Shown: piece after piece, positions 12,428 to 23,557 of the stretch
Layout: each line of letters starts with the position of its first letter
Numbering within the stretch: the first letter of the stretch is position 1
NCBI GenBank assembly: GCA_040954595.2
Contig: CM082590.2
Location: 7,006,001 to 7,070,000 of the forward strand
Source of the DNA: Balanoglossus misakiensis
Taxonomy: Eukaryota; Hemichordata
DNA length: 64,000 nt
Reading direction: 5' to 3'
Notes under the pieces: model-generated
The model's input: the letters and a program-made list of their open reading frames with translations, nothing else
Told to the model about the DNA's origin: nothing
Databases searched by the model: none
Position numbers and translations under genes: made by a program

Positions 12428-13029
12428 CTTGAACTTTATTTGATCAAAAAAAGTCTATACTGCATTTCATCCACCAGACAGCAAATATCGTAAAGATATA
12501 ATCCTCCAGTTTTGAGGAGGAAGTCTGATTTTGTTGCAGGGATCACTTTGTCTTGTTTTGTTTGGGGGTGTCAGTGGGGGTCAACAACTTTTTGAACGTG
12601 CACTAAATTTCAACTTGAAAGCAAATTTATTGACATCCAAGCAGAAGAAATTGTTAGTGACTTAAAAATTTTTAAGGAAAAGCGACCATGGCATGCATGT
12701 ACACCTCTGTAAGTTTATCCCCCTTCCCTCAAGGAAAGCAAAACTTCGAAAGGTAACTTTTACTGGTGCTTTTATAGTTTAAAAGAAACTTTTTTAGGGC
12801 GGGGTCACTTTCATGTAAAGTTCAAAATCACTAGTAACCTTTAAATGTGGGAACGGATTTAAAGAAATTGGAAGAAAATTGCTCTTTGGCAAGAAAATAA
12901 ATGTTCCGCTGAAACTCAAGATAAAAGGTCGTGAACTTTACGAGCTACAAGAGTGGCTATCGCCAATAGTGTAATCGCGGAACACGAGTAATATGACTGG
13001 TCACGCGGTGGCGGTCGACCTCGTAGTAA
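12428..13029. other. Intergenic, KIF23 to COX7C
   Basis: No gene or repeat that I recognise. It is the upstream region of COX7C, becoming GC-richer from about 12960. Confidence 0.5.
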
Positions 13030-13034
13030 CCAAT
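13030..13034 (+). promoter_or_regulatory. CCAAT box upstream of COX7C
   Basis: CCAAT followed by TGACG sits about 60 bases before the COX7C start codon in a GC-rich stretch. Placement suits a TATA-less housekeeping promoter, but the start of transcription cannot be fixed, so the box might lie inside the 5' UTR. Confidence 0.35.
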
Positions 13035-13092
13035 GACGGACACTCTTACATACCGCGTTTGGCATTACATCCGGGCACTTCAAGGCTTCAAA

Positions 13093-14211
13093 ATGGCGTT
13101 TGGTAGAATGATCGTTGCACGTCGCCACTTTTCGACATCTCTGCGTCGCCTTGGGGGTTACCCCGAAGGACCAGGCAGTGTAAGTAGTTTATTGCACCCC
13201 CTGTCATTATTAAGTTCGATCTTAAGATCCTTACCTCGCCTTGGGAAGGTAGAACGAGCGAGTGACCCAGGCTGGCCGACCGGCATTTTCACACCGGCGT
13301 CCTCGAGTGGAAAGACGTAGACTTGGATACCGGACATATCCTCTGAAAGAATACCCCGTTTGTAGTTTTTCACACCCGTCTTCATGAACTCGTACTTTCA
13401 CGATAAGAATAACCGTCACCTTGGTTTCATCCGTCGGAAAATAGTTTCGGCAGTACCAGCGTGTGTTGTCTTTTCTGAAATACGTGTGTCTATGCACGTG
13501 ACCTACTATCGAGGTCACTGAGGTCATTGCCGACGTTTGTCCTCGCAGCTTCAAATATTGCAATAATTTTTGCTGAATTTATGCTCCACTTTAAAAAACA
13601 CTCCTTAATTAACACTTCACAGGATCCTCAAGGATCTGGTGTTAATAAACAATATATACTGTTCATGTTTGAAACTGCCAAATTAGGAAGGAAATACCCA
13701 ACACACGATGGCACTGGTATACCTCTTAACTTGCCTTTTAATCTTTTGAGTTGAATTATTGTCAAGTCAGATAAGTGGTTATGTCTGCCATGATTATTTA
13801 ATTCTATGTAAAAAAAAGACTGGTGATCTCTGAGAAAGTAACAAACTTGAAAAGCCTGCATTTTATATCAAACTAAATTGTCATATGACAAGAAATTGTA
13901 TATAAAAATGTTATAACTGGTGCTGTAATGTAGTTCAAACATAAATTTGCACATATCCCATGGTTGAACTTGATAGTGCATTGTCTTACACTTTTTGCTG
14001 TAACAAAATTTGTTGCTGCCCCTTATTGATCACCAATAGAATGTCACTCATGCAATCTGATAATAATCTTCAAATTTGTATTTTCTCTCTCCAGAATTTA
14101 CCCTTTCAAATCCAGAACAAATGGAGACTATTGGCAGTCATGACGATATTCTTCGGTTCAGGATTTGCTGCTCCCTTTGTAGTGGTGCGTCACCAACTGT
14201 TGAAGAAGTAA
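13093..14211 (+). CDS. COX7C: Cytochrome c oxidase subunit 7C, mitochondrial
   Basis: Exons 13093-13179 and 14095-14211 encode 67 residues (the human protein has 63). Residues 1-20 are a basic, Arg-rich mitochondrial presequence with FSTSLRR. The mature part has [18 protein letters not shown], one membrane helix (about residues 42-60, [20 protein letters not shown]) and the C-terminal RHQLLKK, which is nearly invariant in COX7C. The family is a single-helix structural subunit of complex IV in the inner mitochondrial membrane. I chose the ATG at 13093 because it starts a typical presequence; an upstream in-frame ATG at 13033 would add an unlikely N-terminus. The intron falls between GPGS and NLPF, phase 0. 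A further splice occurs in the 3' UTR. Confidence 0.95.
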
Positions 14212-14296
14212 ATTGTACAAGCTTTGCTGTGTAGTTAGGTAAGTGCGCTCTATAATTGTGTGTGTGATGATGTATGACAGTGCATTTCAGTTGTCA

Positions 14297-14497
14297 TTAA
14301 AGAGACAAAGTCTCTCTCTTGCTGCCCTTTTTCCATTAAGTGTGTTTGATACAAGACACCGTTTATGTTATTCTACATGCGGATATATAGTGAATCAACA
14401 TTCAACAACACACAACTTCCATCCCGCTTGTAGGATATGAGAGTAAACTTGGCCAAAGTGAATAAATGGTAGAGAACGTTTATTCATTTTGGTGAGA
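14297..14497 (+). repeat. Family A element, left part
   Basis: TTAAAGAGACAAAGTCTC start, in the 3' UTR intron of COX7C. Confidence 0.8.
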
Positions 14498-14585
14498 CCC
14501 AGTGTGGGGAGATCCCTAACCCTGGTTGCGTATAAGAGTGCTTCTCCACTGACATGCTAAAACCCTGTGTTTTCATACTTTGCAG

Positions 14586-14810
14586 GTTTTTTCTGGTTGC
14601 GTGGTGTTTCTTATTACCCCAGATCTGTAACAACAAGTGGTATCTCATCGCTGGATCCGTTCCGATGTCCCTGTGTGTCTACGTCACCAAGACCCAAGAT
14701 GGATTGATACCCTACTTTGATTTCTATTCCTTTGCAAAGTTCCAACACTGAAATTGTTAATTTAATGAATGACTTCTCTATGTAATAAACACGAACTGTT
14801 TTGTTTGATG
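14586..14810 (+). other. COX7C 3' UTR exon
   Basis: A strong donor (TTAG, GTAAGT) follows the COX7C stop by 27 bases, ending at 14238. A good acceptor (tttgcag) opens a second UTR exon at 14586, with AATAAA at 14784-14789. A 65-residue open frame here is not supported as a gene. The intron holds a family A element at 14297. Confidence 0.6.
14784..14789 (+). promoter_or_regulatory. COX7C polyadenylation signal
   Basis: Canonical AATAAA about 200 bases into the proposed 3' UTR exon. Confidence 0.55.
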
Positions 14811-14847
14811 AAATACGAGTTGTCGAGTGATCTGTGTTGTGTAGTAA

Positions 14848-15012
14848 GTGGTGTTCTCCCCAGGAATTTCTGATATAGTGGCTTATTTGCGTAACAAGAT
14901 AAATTTTGAGAAGATAATATAACTTAATTAACATAACAATTATTGATAGTTATGCAAATTAGCCGCTGCTCTATCAGAAATTCCTTGGCGCGTGTTTGGA
15001 TAATATAGGGAG
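14848..15012. repeat. Family J foldback
   Basis: GTTCTCCCCAGGAATTTCTG at the left, AGAAATTCCTTGGCG and AGGGAGAAC at the right; AACTTAATTAACATAACAAT in the middle, as at 40986. Confidence 0.75.
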
Positions 15013-15206
15013 AACAAGAAATGGTTGTTGATACACAAAATAGAAATTCTGAAAAATACCCAGAAGTTACAAATAATGCCCTTTTCACTATTTCAAATAC
15101 TTGAAAATCAGATTTAATATTTTTCCATAAAGTGAAACTGACGAAATATTTCAATTAATCTGAAATATGTGAAAATAATTTGCTATAAACCTATGATTTA
15201 CATTCA

Positions 15207-15296
15207 TTGACCCTTTCACCCCTAATTCCCTCTTTAGAGGTCAAACTTGAGCATTTACAACAATGGATTTGGACCAAACCATGGTGGTGATAGGGA
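15207..15296 (+). repeat. Family G element
   Basis: GACCCTTTCACCCCTAATTC to ACCATGGTGGTGATAGGG. Confidence 0.7.
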
Positions 15297-15743
15297 AAAA
15301 TATTGTGAATCTCCACAAAATTACAAATCTCTTGGATTGACACCTGTCTAATAGTTATCACCCAAAAGAAACCTTTCTTGGAAAACATTCTTTATACATG
15401 TACATGTACTTGTATAAATTTCAAGCAATTAGACAATTTACTTTTTTTTCTTTCAAACCCCAACTTAGCCATCACCAAAACGTTCAACCACTGCAAAACA
15501 TTTTAGATATTCTTAAAAGGGTTTTACTAATATATTGCCTGTAATGAAATGGAAAATATTCATATCTTGGCTACATATGCAAACTGACATTTTAAAACGA
15601 CTCGAATTTGAAAAATTCAATTTTAACACTATTTTCATATTAGGATATATCTGAATGGCAAATTACAGGGGAATTAACATACATGTAAAACCCAGCCAGG
15701 GAAATTTTTTACAGATCCTGAAATTGACTCAGACTCAGAGCGT

Positions 15744-15836
15744 TTAACCCTTTCACCCCCAGTTCCCTCTATAGTGGTCCAACCTTACCATAGAAAACAA
15801 CTCGGGTTTGGACTGAACCATAGTGGTGAAAGGGTA
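15744..15836 (+). repeat. Family G element
   Basis: Well preserved: TTAACCCTTTCACCCCC to GTGGTGAAAGGG, ending 10 bases from the zinc-finger gene's stop codon. Confidence 0.8.
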
Positions 15837-15845
15837 CGTTTGTTG

Positions 15846-18800
15846 CTACCAAGGCAAGTTTCTTATCGATTCAACAGCCTCGACTACATCGCGTTGGCTA
15901 CTTGGATTGTTCTGTGGCATATCTCCAAACCGCTGACTGGTCCCGTAGCTGGTGTTCGCCATGGGATGTTCAGTGCCGTAGTTCGGATTTGAATTTGCCG
16001 GATGTTGCGGCCGGTACTGTTGTCCTGCGGAATTCTCCCGGTGTTGTGGGTAGTTACGCTGAGTCCAAGACACCTGCTGGGGCCTGAAGACGTCCGGACC
16101 GGCCGGGGTGCCTGAGTTGAGGGCTGGCTGGGCTTGCAGGTTTCCCATGTGGGTCTGGTTCTGGTTGTAGTTATGCTGGACTGTGGTCGGCTGGACGCCC
16201 TCGAGGTGGTTGCGGTTCTGGGCCACTGCGATCAACATCGTCGTCGTCGGGTGTGGCGAGACACTGCTGTGGGTGTGAGTAGGTACTGTGCGTGTCTGTT
16301 GCGGTTCCACTTGCACAAGCTGTATTTGGTTTTTGCTGGCTGGCGTCGCCTGGCTGTGGTTTACTGACGCTGGCTGGCTGTGACTTACAGATGTTACCTG
16401 GTCCTTTACTACAGGTGCCATCTGGCCTCTGTGTACTGGCACCACCTGGTTGTGATTAATTACGGCATTCTGGCTCTCACCTTGAATATGTGTTACTGGC
16501 GAAATTTGCTCCAGGTTTACTGGAATCACCTGGGTAAGATTTATGGGCTGTTCGATTCTGTCACCTTGTTTGACTGGCGATTGTGTTCCCACAATGCTCT
16601 GGGGTCCTCCCACAATGCTCTGGGGTCCACTTCCTGTGTCTGGTGGAACTGTCGTGTCGTTTCCTTCAGTCTCGCGATGGCTTGCTGACTTTTCAATGTT
16701 AGACGGGCTTTCAGCTGTTTTGCTTGATTCTGTTTGATCACCTGGTGTAGAATTATCTGTTGATTCTCCACCCTGCACATCTGTGTTAGTCTGTTCTCGC
16801 GTTTCATTGGCTGCCGGGCTATTTTGTCCACCTGGCTTTGGATTAGTGTCTTTGATCCTGTGCGTCCGCATGTGCACGCGCAGGTTGTCCTGGCGACTGT
16901 ACCGCCTCCCGCACACGCCGCACGAGTACGCCTTCTCGCCCGTGTGAATCAACGCGTGGCGGTGGAGGTGCGACAGCGTGTAGAACGAGGTGCCGCACTC
17001 GGCGCAGGTGAACGTCTTGGAGACCTCACCCCGGTGCCGCTTCTGGTGCTCGGCCAGGTTGGTCCGCGACTTGAACTGGGAGCCGCACGACTCGCACACG
17101 AACATCCTCTCCGTGGTGTGCGTCAACACGTGCTTCTGGAGGTCGTATTTGGTATAGAAAGCTGCCGTGCACTGCGTACATTTGAACGGTCGTTCGTCCA
17201 CGTGTGTCGCCTGATGCCACTTCAGTCCACCCTCCGACACGTACCCTTTCCCGCATTTCTCGCAGTGGAATAATTTCTCTCCCGTGTGAATGGCCACGTG
17301 CGATTCCATGTGCAGGAGCCCGTGCGACGGCTTCCCGCAGATCGGGCAGGTGTAGCGCTTCTTGCCGTGCTGCGACTTCTGGTGCATGCAGAGGCAGGCC
17401 ACCGAAGCGAACTTCTCGGCGCAGTCGCCGCACGCAAAGACCTTCTCTTCGTCCGAGGCGTGCTTTTCTCTATGTATACGAAGCGCTAGTTTCCGCGTGA
17501 AGACCTGACCGCAACTCGAACACTTGAACGGTTCCTTGCCGCCGGGAGTGTGGAACTTCTTGACGTGCCACTCGTACTGGTTGCGCTGCTTGAAGCCCTT
17601 GCCGCAGTCCGTGCACGCGTGCTTGGAATCCTGCGAGTGCGTGGACAGGTGCTCGCGAAGATGGAACGGCGACTTGTAGTTATTCCCGCAGACGTCGCAC
17701 GTGAAGGGCTTCTCGTCGGTGTGCGAGAACGAGTGCCGGTTCAGGTGCCACTTGTCCTTGAACGTCTTGGAGCACGTCTCGCACCGGAAGACCTTCTTCT
17801 CCGGGCGCTGCGTCTTCGCGACTTTTCTACCCGCGCCTCTCGTTTTCCTCGCTCGTTTCACTCTGCGCGGCGCTCTGTACGTTTTCTCGTCGCTGTCCGT
17901 GCCGATATCATCTTCGTCGTATCGCAAGTTCTGTTGAGTTCTCTTCAAACTCGCCTTCCTCTTCTGTGCCCCCTGCAGGTTGGAGGTTTCCTCAGCCGCC
18001 TTTCGCTCCGACTTCCGAACCGGACGTTGTTCTTTCGTCTCCGATCCCTGATCAGTTCCCTCCTCGGGGCTCGCACACCTTTTCTTTAATAAGCTTCTTG
18101 TTACTTTTCTACTAACCTCTACACTTGATTTGCACACATCTGAAGTCTTGTCCTCTCCATTTCCTATGAAAGAACAAACACAAGGTGAGATAATGGAAGA
18201 CTTTATTTGCACTGGTATTTATTTCGTTGAAGACACAATTTTGAATATGATGGAATACTGATTCACTAGAATTTTTTTCGCTGAAAACACAATTTTGGAA
18301 TTTACATTGTGATTTTATATTTCTGCAATTTCTTGTGCAAAGAATGGGAAGTGGGAATTTTCACTGGGATTTTATATTATGTGGACTGAATAGCTTGAAT
18401 TGAATATCCAATGTTTATAATCATCTTGGCCTGATAAAATTACCAGCAAAGACGGCCTGAGTGTTGACTCAGCTCTCAAAGTATATAACATTACACTGCT
18501 TGATACCAGTTCAAATCCTCCATGATCACAGGAGCAGTATTGACATGTGTGTGTGTGCCTTTGCCATGATTGCAGTGCCTGTGTTTCAACAAGACCTCTT
18601 GAGTTTACTTTTTATCAGAGATTAGGCGCATTATAAATTGTCTTTATCATCATTATTATTATTATTATGCCTGGTACTCCCCAGTGTTTCATCTAGACGG
18701 GGGGATAGGGATTCACCCCCAAGGTGGAACCAGTGCCCCTAAAATAATGTCATTCACATGTTGAAGATATTACAGATCCCCCTTACCAGAGTGGAATCCC

Positions 18801-19660
18801 CCTCAAATATTCTGGCAAAGGGGGACATATCCCCCCTCTTGATGGCATCCTGAATGAAACACTGTACTCCAGGTGTTTGTGTATGTCTGTGTGTGTGGGA
18901 GGGGGGGGGGGGTGCATGAAAATGACTATGTATTTTGTGAATAACACTAGATGTACCAGCTACAGTACAATACACCTACCTTCAGGAATATCAGCTGGGA
19001 TCAGTTGGATGTTCTCTTCCTCTTTCAGAATACCTGCGTACTTCTCAATTAAATCTGTAGTCCCATGGTATTCACTACTGCCCTGGTTTTTTACCAGTTC
19101 GATGAAAACACTATAGCCATACCAGGCTGCCATCTCACTGCCCTGGAGATGAATGTAATAATGTTTGTTAACCCTAATGCTACTTTGTGTCATACCTGTT
19201 TGAAGTGTCAGTCAAGACCCTTAAAATATGTATGTGCCATTTTTTTCTTCTTTAACATATTTGACTGTCTTGACATGGCTCTCATACGTACTTTAATAGA
19301 CACATTTGGCAGTCTGAGCCCCCTGTAAAATGTACCAAATCGAACTGGTTTGGTTTGGTTTGAGGGTCTTGTAAGAATACCGTATACTGTACCACGTAAG
19401 TAAAAGACATCACCTACATCTGATTTTAATCAGATTGCTAGACTGCCTACAGTACAGGGTCACACACACCAGTAGGTGAAAAGCTTTATATGTACAATGT
19501 CTTTGACAATGTATGGCTAAATCGCAAGTAATTTAATATCACCTACCTTTTGAAGTAGTGAAGCCTTCAGTTTTGCCTCAGCCATACGTCTTGTTGCCAT
19601 GGTGACCGATGACCTGGTGGCTGCTGTGCACTCAAGGAATCGAGAGCGCAAGTCTGACAT
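15846..19660 (-). CDS. C2H2 zinc-finger protein, 11 fingers
   Basis: Three minus-strand exons join in frame: 19660-19547, 19142-18980 and 18163-15846, giving 864 residues if translation starts at the ATG at 19660. The open frame extends up to another ATG at 19747, so the start is uncertain. The N-terminal 90 residues resemble no domain I know. A basic region with RRVKRARKTRGAGRK precedes eleven tandem C2H2 fingers (FRCETC to HMRTH) with mostly TGEK-like linkers. Finger 6 (YTCPICGKPSHG) lacks the usual aromatic core residue. The last ~300 residues are Gln/Ser/Thr/Pro-rich with a degenerate repeat around NHxQxxPV, probably disordered. Likely a nuclear DNA-binding regulator. No KRAB, BTB, ZAD or SCAN domain is visible, and I cannot assign orthology. 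Confidence 0.85.
18682..18866 (+). repeat. Family N repeat
   Basis: GTGTTTCATCTAGACGGGG to GGCATCCTGAATGAAACACT; ends are short inverted repeats (AGTGTTTCAT/ATGAAACACT). In a zinc-finger gene intron. Confidence 0.8.
19168..19374 (-). repeat. Element D, inverted partial copy
   Basis: Inverted match to the unique part of element D (GACTGTCTTGACATGGCTCT, CAGTCTGAGCCCCCTGTAAA), inside the second intron of the zinc-finger gene. Confidence 0.75.
19383..19441 (+). repeat. Family K fragment
   Basis: AAGTAAAAGACATCACC and CTACATCTGATTTTAATCAG match the right arm of the copies at 34903 and 58046. Confidence 0.6.
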
Positions 19661-19756
19661 GTAATGTAAAATGGAACCAGGAGTTTGAAAACAGACATGA
19701 TTGACTGTCAAAAACAACAGATGATTGCAGCCATCTTGGCATGACAAGTGGGTATA

Positions 19757-19956
19757 TTAAAAGTATACAGTCACCTATGCCTGGAAATTTAGCTACAGTT
19801 ACCACATGGTAAACTTGAGATCTAGCCATTCATAGATTTTCAGTGGGTGGCACACATGAAAATAAGGGCGCCACCATGTGTTCTTTAGAACAGTCAAATA
19901 GGCCATTTCAGCCATATATGGGCGTATGTACATTGGAGGTGACTGTATACCTTTAA
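19757..19956. mobile_element. Family C element
   Basis: TTAAAAGTATACAGTCACC to GACTGTATACCTTTAA; ~200 bp with TTAA edges, just upstream of the first known zinc-finger coding exon. Confidence 0.8.
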
Positions 19957-21676
19957 AGGCTGATTTAGGATTTAGTATGTACAAACATTACGTCCAATAA
20001 AAATAAAAATATTCTGCAAACTTCAAGTGTTTAAATAATGTACTGCCTTGCAATGACCCTAAAATGACTTCATTCAAAAATTGAAACTAAATCACTTTGA
20101 TTTTAAATATAGTTGTAACCCTAACACTAACCTTAACTCCTATGCTAACCTACGCCACCAAAAATAGTAGGGTCAGTCCACGGGTGCGCTCGCCAGGCAG
20201 TTCAATTCAAAAGATCCTGTACTACTTACTACATGTAGGTCAGAGTGACCATGACCCCAGACTGGTGACCGTGTTATCCAGGGACGACGTTGGTTGCTAA
20301 CGACAGTCTGCACAATCAAATTATGCCTGCATATGCGAGGGGCTTGGGGGTAGTAACGTTAACCAGACGATACCTCGGCGAGTACATGCAGTGTTGCAGC
20401 CAGGAATTTTATAACAGGGGACACTGTGTCCCCGCACTATTTATTTTTGGGGACATTTTGCATATTTTGGGGACAACATAAACCATGGACATACATGTAT
20501 GTCCATGCATAAACGTACACATACATACACAATGACATACCACATTAAATTGTATAATTTGATGTTTTTAATAAAACACTCAGACTCCTTGGTCTGTGTC
20601 ACAATGACCATATACTTTAACCTGCATTTTGTACAAATTGTACAAATCACGTGTTCACAACAGTCAAGATCTGATCACTATTGTTCTGATAATTAAAGTC
20701 ACTGCCGATTACTGTTTATGCGTCTTTGTTTTACTTTTCTGATTTTGATTACATTCAAGATCTTTTAAATCTGCTTCATTTCTAAATTTAGAGTTCTAAC
20801 CAAAATATCAGAAAGATGAATAATCCCCCCTTTTTATACAAATAAGGATGAAAAACATACTTGTTGTTGACAAGAATTCTGGCTTTATTCCAAATAACCT
20901 GCTCAGCTGGCGGGGTGGAGGAAAAATGACTAATTTAAATTCTTTCAAGTCCTTTATTATTTTAGGAGTAAATTTGAGAAAACTTGTTCCCCATTAAAAA
21001 AAATCAATAGGGTATTTCTAAAAGCTAGGGAATTCATTCCAAGATCAACTGTTGTCTGGCTAGGGGTCCTAAAGCATGTAATAAGAATACTCTCAACTCT
21101 GTCTTTTTGGAGTCTTATCCAAGAAATTAGCAGTTGAATCTACATTAAAAGTTCAGTGGGAGGATTTTCAACAAAACTGAGACTGCTGGTACTCATGGAC
21201 AGAGTTGGTTTCAGAGAAGCAATTGGAGTCACGGTAGTTCACTGCCTGCACAGCTCAGTCCGATATATAGGCGTGATATCGCAATGTATTACTATTACAA
21301 TTCCCAAGAGGGTGGCTGCGCGTACGTAAACTGTATCAAATTCAACAATAAACCACAGTCCCTCGAGGGACTCAAGTTTGCTACAAGTTTGCTATGAAGA
21401 TGTTATCAGTATCGATTACAGGTCGTAAGGTCATAAACTGTGACAAGTGAATCTCTTTGTACGCGTACACCCATCAGTTATCAGGAAACAATGTATGTTA
21501 GCGCCGGCTATTTTTTACACTCAGAGTGCGCCCGTGGTGACCCGCAGTATGCCAGAAAGTGCGCCCGTGGCTTCAGTTTTGGGGACATTGTCGCAAGGGC
21601 GCACGCTGGCTGCAACACTGTGTAACATGTATGCCATCTCAGAGTGGCCATTACCCCGGAATGATGTCAACATATC
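19957..21676. other. Zinc-finger gene 5' intron, no gene seen
   Basis: Besides the family Q repeats, nothing recognisable; 20290-20700 contains ACATACATGTATGT-type sequence only. Confidence 0.5.
20275..20390 (+). repeat. Family Q repeat
   Basis: TTATCCAGGGACGACGTTGG, AACGACAGTCTGCA and CAGACGATACCTCG recur in order at 21677-21780. Confidence 0.65.
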
Positions 21677-21780
21677 GTTATCCAGGGACGACGCGACGTT
21701 GGTTGCCAACGACAGTCTACATGTATATGCGCGGGGGGGGGGGGGGGCTTCAGGTAGTTACCAGACGATACCTCGCAGTA
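21677..21780 (+). repeat. Family Q repeat
   Basis: Second copy of the 20275 repeat, with a G14 run at 21734. Confidence 0.65.
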
Positions 21781-21993
21781 AGCTATCTCTGAGTCCAAGT
21801 TAGTCTACAACCATGCAAGCAAAAATTGAAGAAAAACAGAGTGCCTCCCAGTTGTAACAGACGCATGCATGAAACGCCCCCTTATTTCTAACATTGCTAA
21901 CAGTAACAGACCGAAAACCACCCGACCCCAAATGTAGGTAACAAAAATGACAACTACAGCAGGGAAAATACTAGAATGTTTACAAGGGCTTAC

Positions 21994-22160
21994 CAGCTAT
22001 AAAAAATGTAACTTTTCCTCATACAAGTCTTCGGTTGAAGTCAACAGCTACAGAAGATATTCACCTCTGGGTCGCCACTTCCGCCGGAAACCCTGTTAAT
22101 GTTGGTCCGGTCATTTGTTTCCTCCAACGGATGGGTTTCATCGCATAGTGGCGTTTCCGG
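21994..22160 (-). promoter_or_regulatory. Possible promoter and 5' exon of zinc-finger gene
   Basis: On the minus strand a GC-rich stretch carries two ETS-like cores (CGGAAGTG at 22083-22076 and CCGGAAAC near 22155), followed by a strong donor (TAGCTG, GTAAGC) at 21994. This resembles a housekeeping-type first exon for the zinc-finger gene 2.3 kb downstream. It includes a short upstream frame starting MKPIRWRKQ. No direct proof of splicing. Confidence 0.35.
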
Positions 22161-22491
22161 TTGGAGTAATTTATTTTAACTAGCGCTATATTATAGCGGT
22201 AATTGAAAAAATTGATTCAAGTCTGGCTATAAATTCATTTGTCAGCAATAACAGTGTCCATTACCCATGTACAGGCTTTATAGGGAAACTATAGAATAAA
22301 AATTCAATAAAGCTGTCCAGGGTCAAAAAAACAAACTGGAGTTGATAGATGGGAGAAAATTACTGGAAAAAAAGCCAAAGTTAACATAATTGGGGCTTTA
22401 AGTTTATTAGCAATCAGTCGAGGTGTATTGTGTGATTGCGACTGCAGTGATAACTGACCAAAAAACGGTAGCCATGACAACAATCACATAT

Positions 22492-22690
22492 TCTTCGATA
22501 TCAAATGACAACGCTCTCAAGCGCAGTTACGTTAGCATTCAAATTTCCAGCTGACGGGCAACTTCAGCAATGTGGTGCAGACAAAGACTGTGCAGACGAA
22601 ATGCCATGAGGCTTTATGAGGCACCATGCCTGTTACATGTTGCGTGTCTGGCGGTTTTAAAGTATATTAACATACTCGGAAAAAAACTTG
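22492..22690 (+). repeat. Family E element, shortened
   Basis: Matches the first ~200 bp of the copy at 8152 up to CATACTCGGAAAAA; the right end is missing. Confidence 0.75.
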
Positions 22691-23400
22691 GTATAAAATT
22701 GCTTTATTACGTACATAAGCTTATTTATACATCTGCGCTGTCAAACAACCTTTGACATTATAACTACAAGTTAAATTGTAAATTTGGACGGGAAAAAGTT
22801 TGGATATTTGTCATTGTAATATAGTAACAGTGCAAAATCAATGTTAAGAACACAGTTAATCCTTTGTATGAACTAGAAAATAAATGACTATACATGATTG
22901 TGTTTAGTTTTTGCATTTAGATATGTTTGTAATTAAACAGCTCAAATTTTCAAATTCTCTAAAGGGTTTGCATACAAAAACATGAGAGTTGAACGTATTA
23001 ATATACTTGTTGAGTTTCAGAAAAGAATCATTTTATTTTTTAAGTTTCTTAGTACTGTTAAAATTACCATAGTCCATATATAACAAAAACAGGCCGTTTA
23101 AAACTATATGACAACCGACTAATGATTGCAGATAAAATGGCATTCACACGACGACGCTTTGTCCAGCAAAGAAAGGCTTCGTTGATGTACCAGTGATGTT
23201 TCTGAAGGAAAATAACAGGGGTTAATTGATATCAGGATTGTTGAAGATTAAATCTTGGATTATATTAAAACGGAATTGGAGAGCAGTTTTAGTTTAGGTA
23301 TACACATACTATATTTTCCATTTTCTTGTAATATCGCAATCGTATATATAACTTCAAATTCATACATACTCATATAGATAGATGCACACACACAACACAT
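22691..23400. other. Intergenic, nothing recognised
   Basis: AT-rich, no frame or repeat that I can support between the family E element and the (CATA)n array. Confidence 0.5.
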
Positions 23401-23408
23401 ACGGTATA

Positions 23409-23424
23409 TACATACATACATACA

Positions 23425-23456
<32 letters not shown>

Positions 23457-23493
23457 CATACATACATACATACATACATACATACATACATAC
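23409..23493. repeat. (CATA)n microsatellite
   Basis: About 20 tetranucleotides, ~65 bases beyond the stop of small-protein gene 1. Confidence 0.95.
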
Positions 23494-23557
23494 GCGACAA
23501 TTAAAGGGTTTCATTTTGTATGATAACACTTATAGTTACTTACATTTGTTGATATCT

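Noticed and set aside
13231-13563. 110-codon minus frame in the COX7C intron
   Set aside because: No recognisable content; antisense within a housekeeping gene intron.
16824-17500. Plus-strand frames opposite the zinc-finger exon
   Set aside because: GC-rich antisense shadow of the zinc-finger coding sequence; likewise frames antisense to the TRIM, NLR and HEPN-NHL genes.
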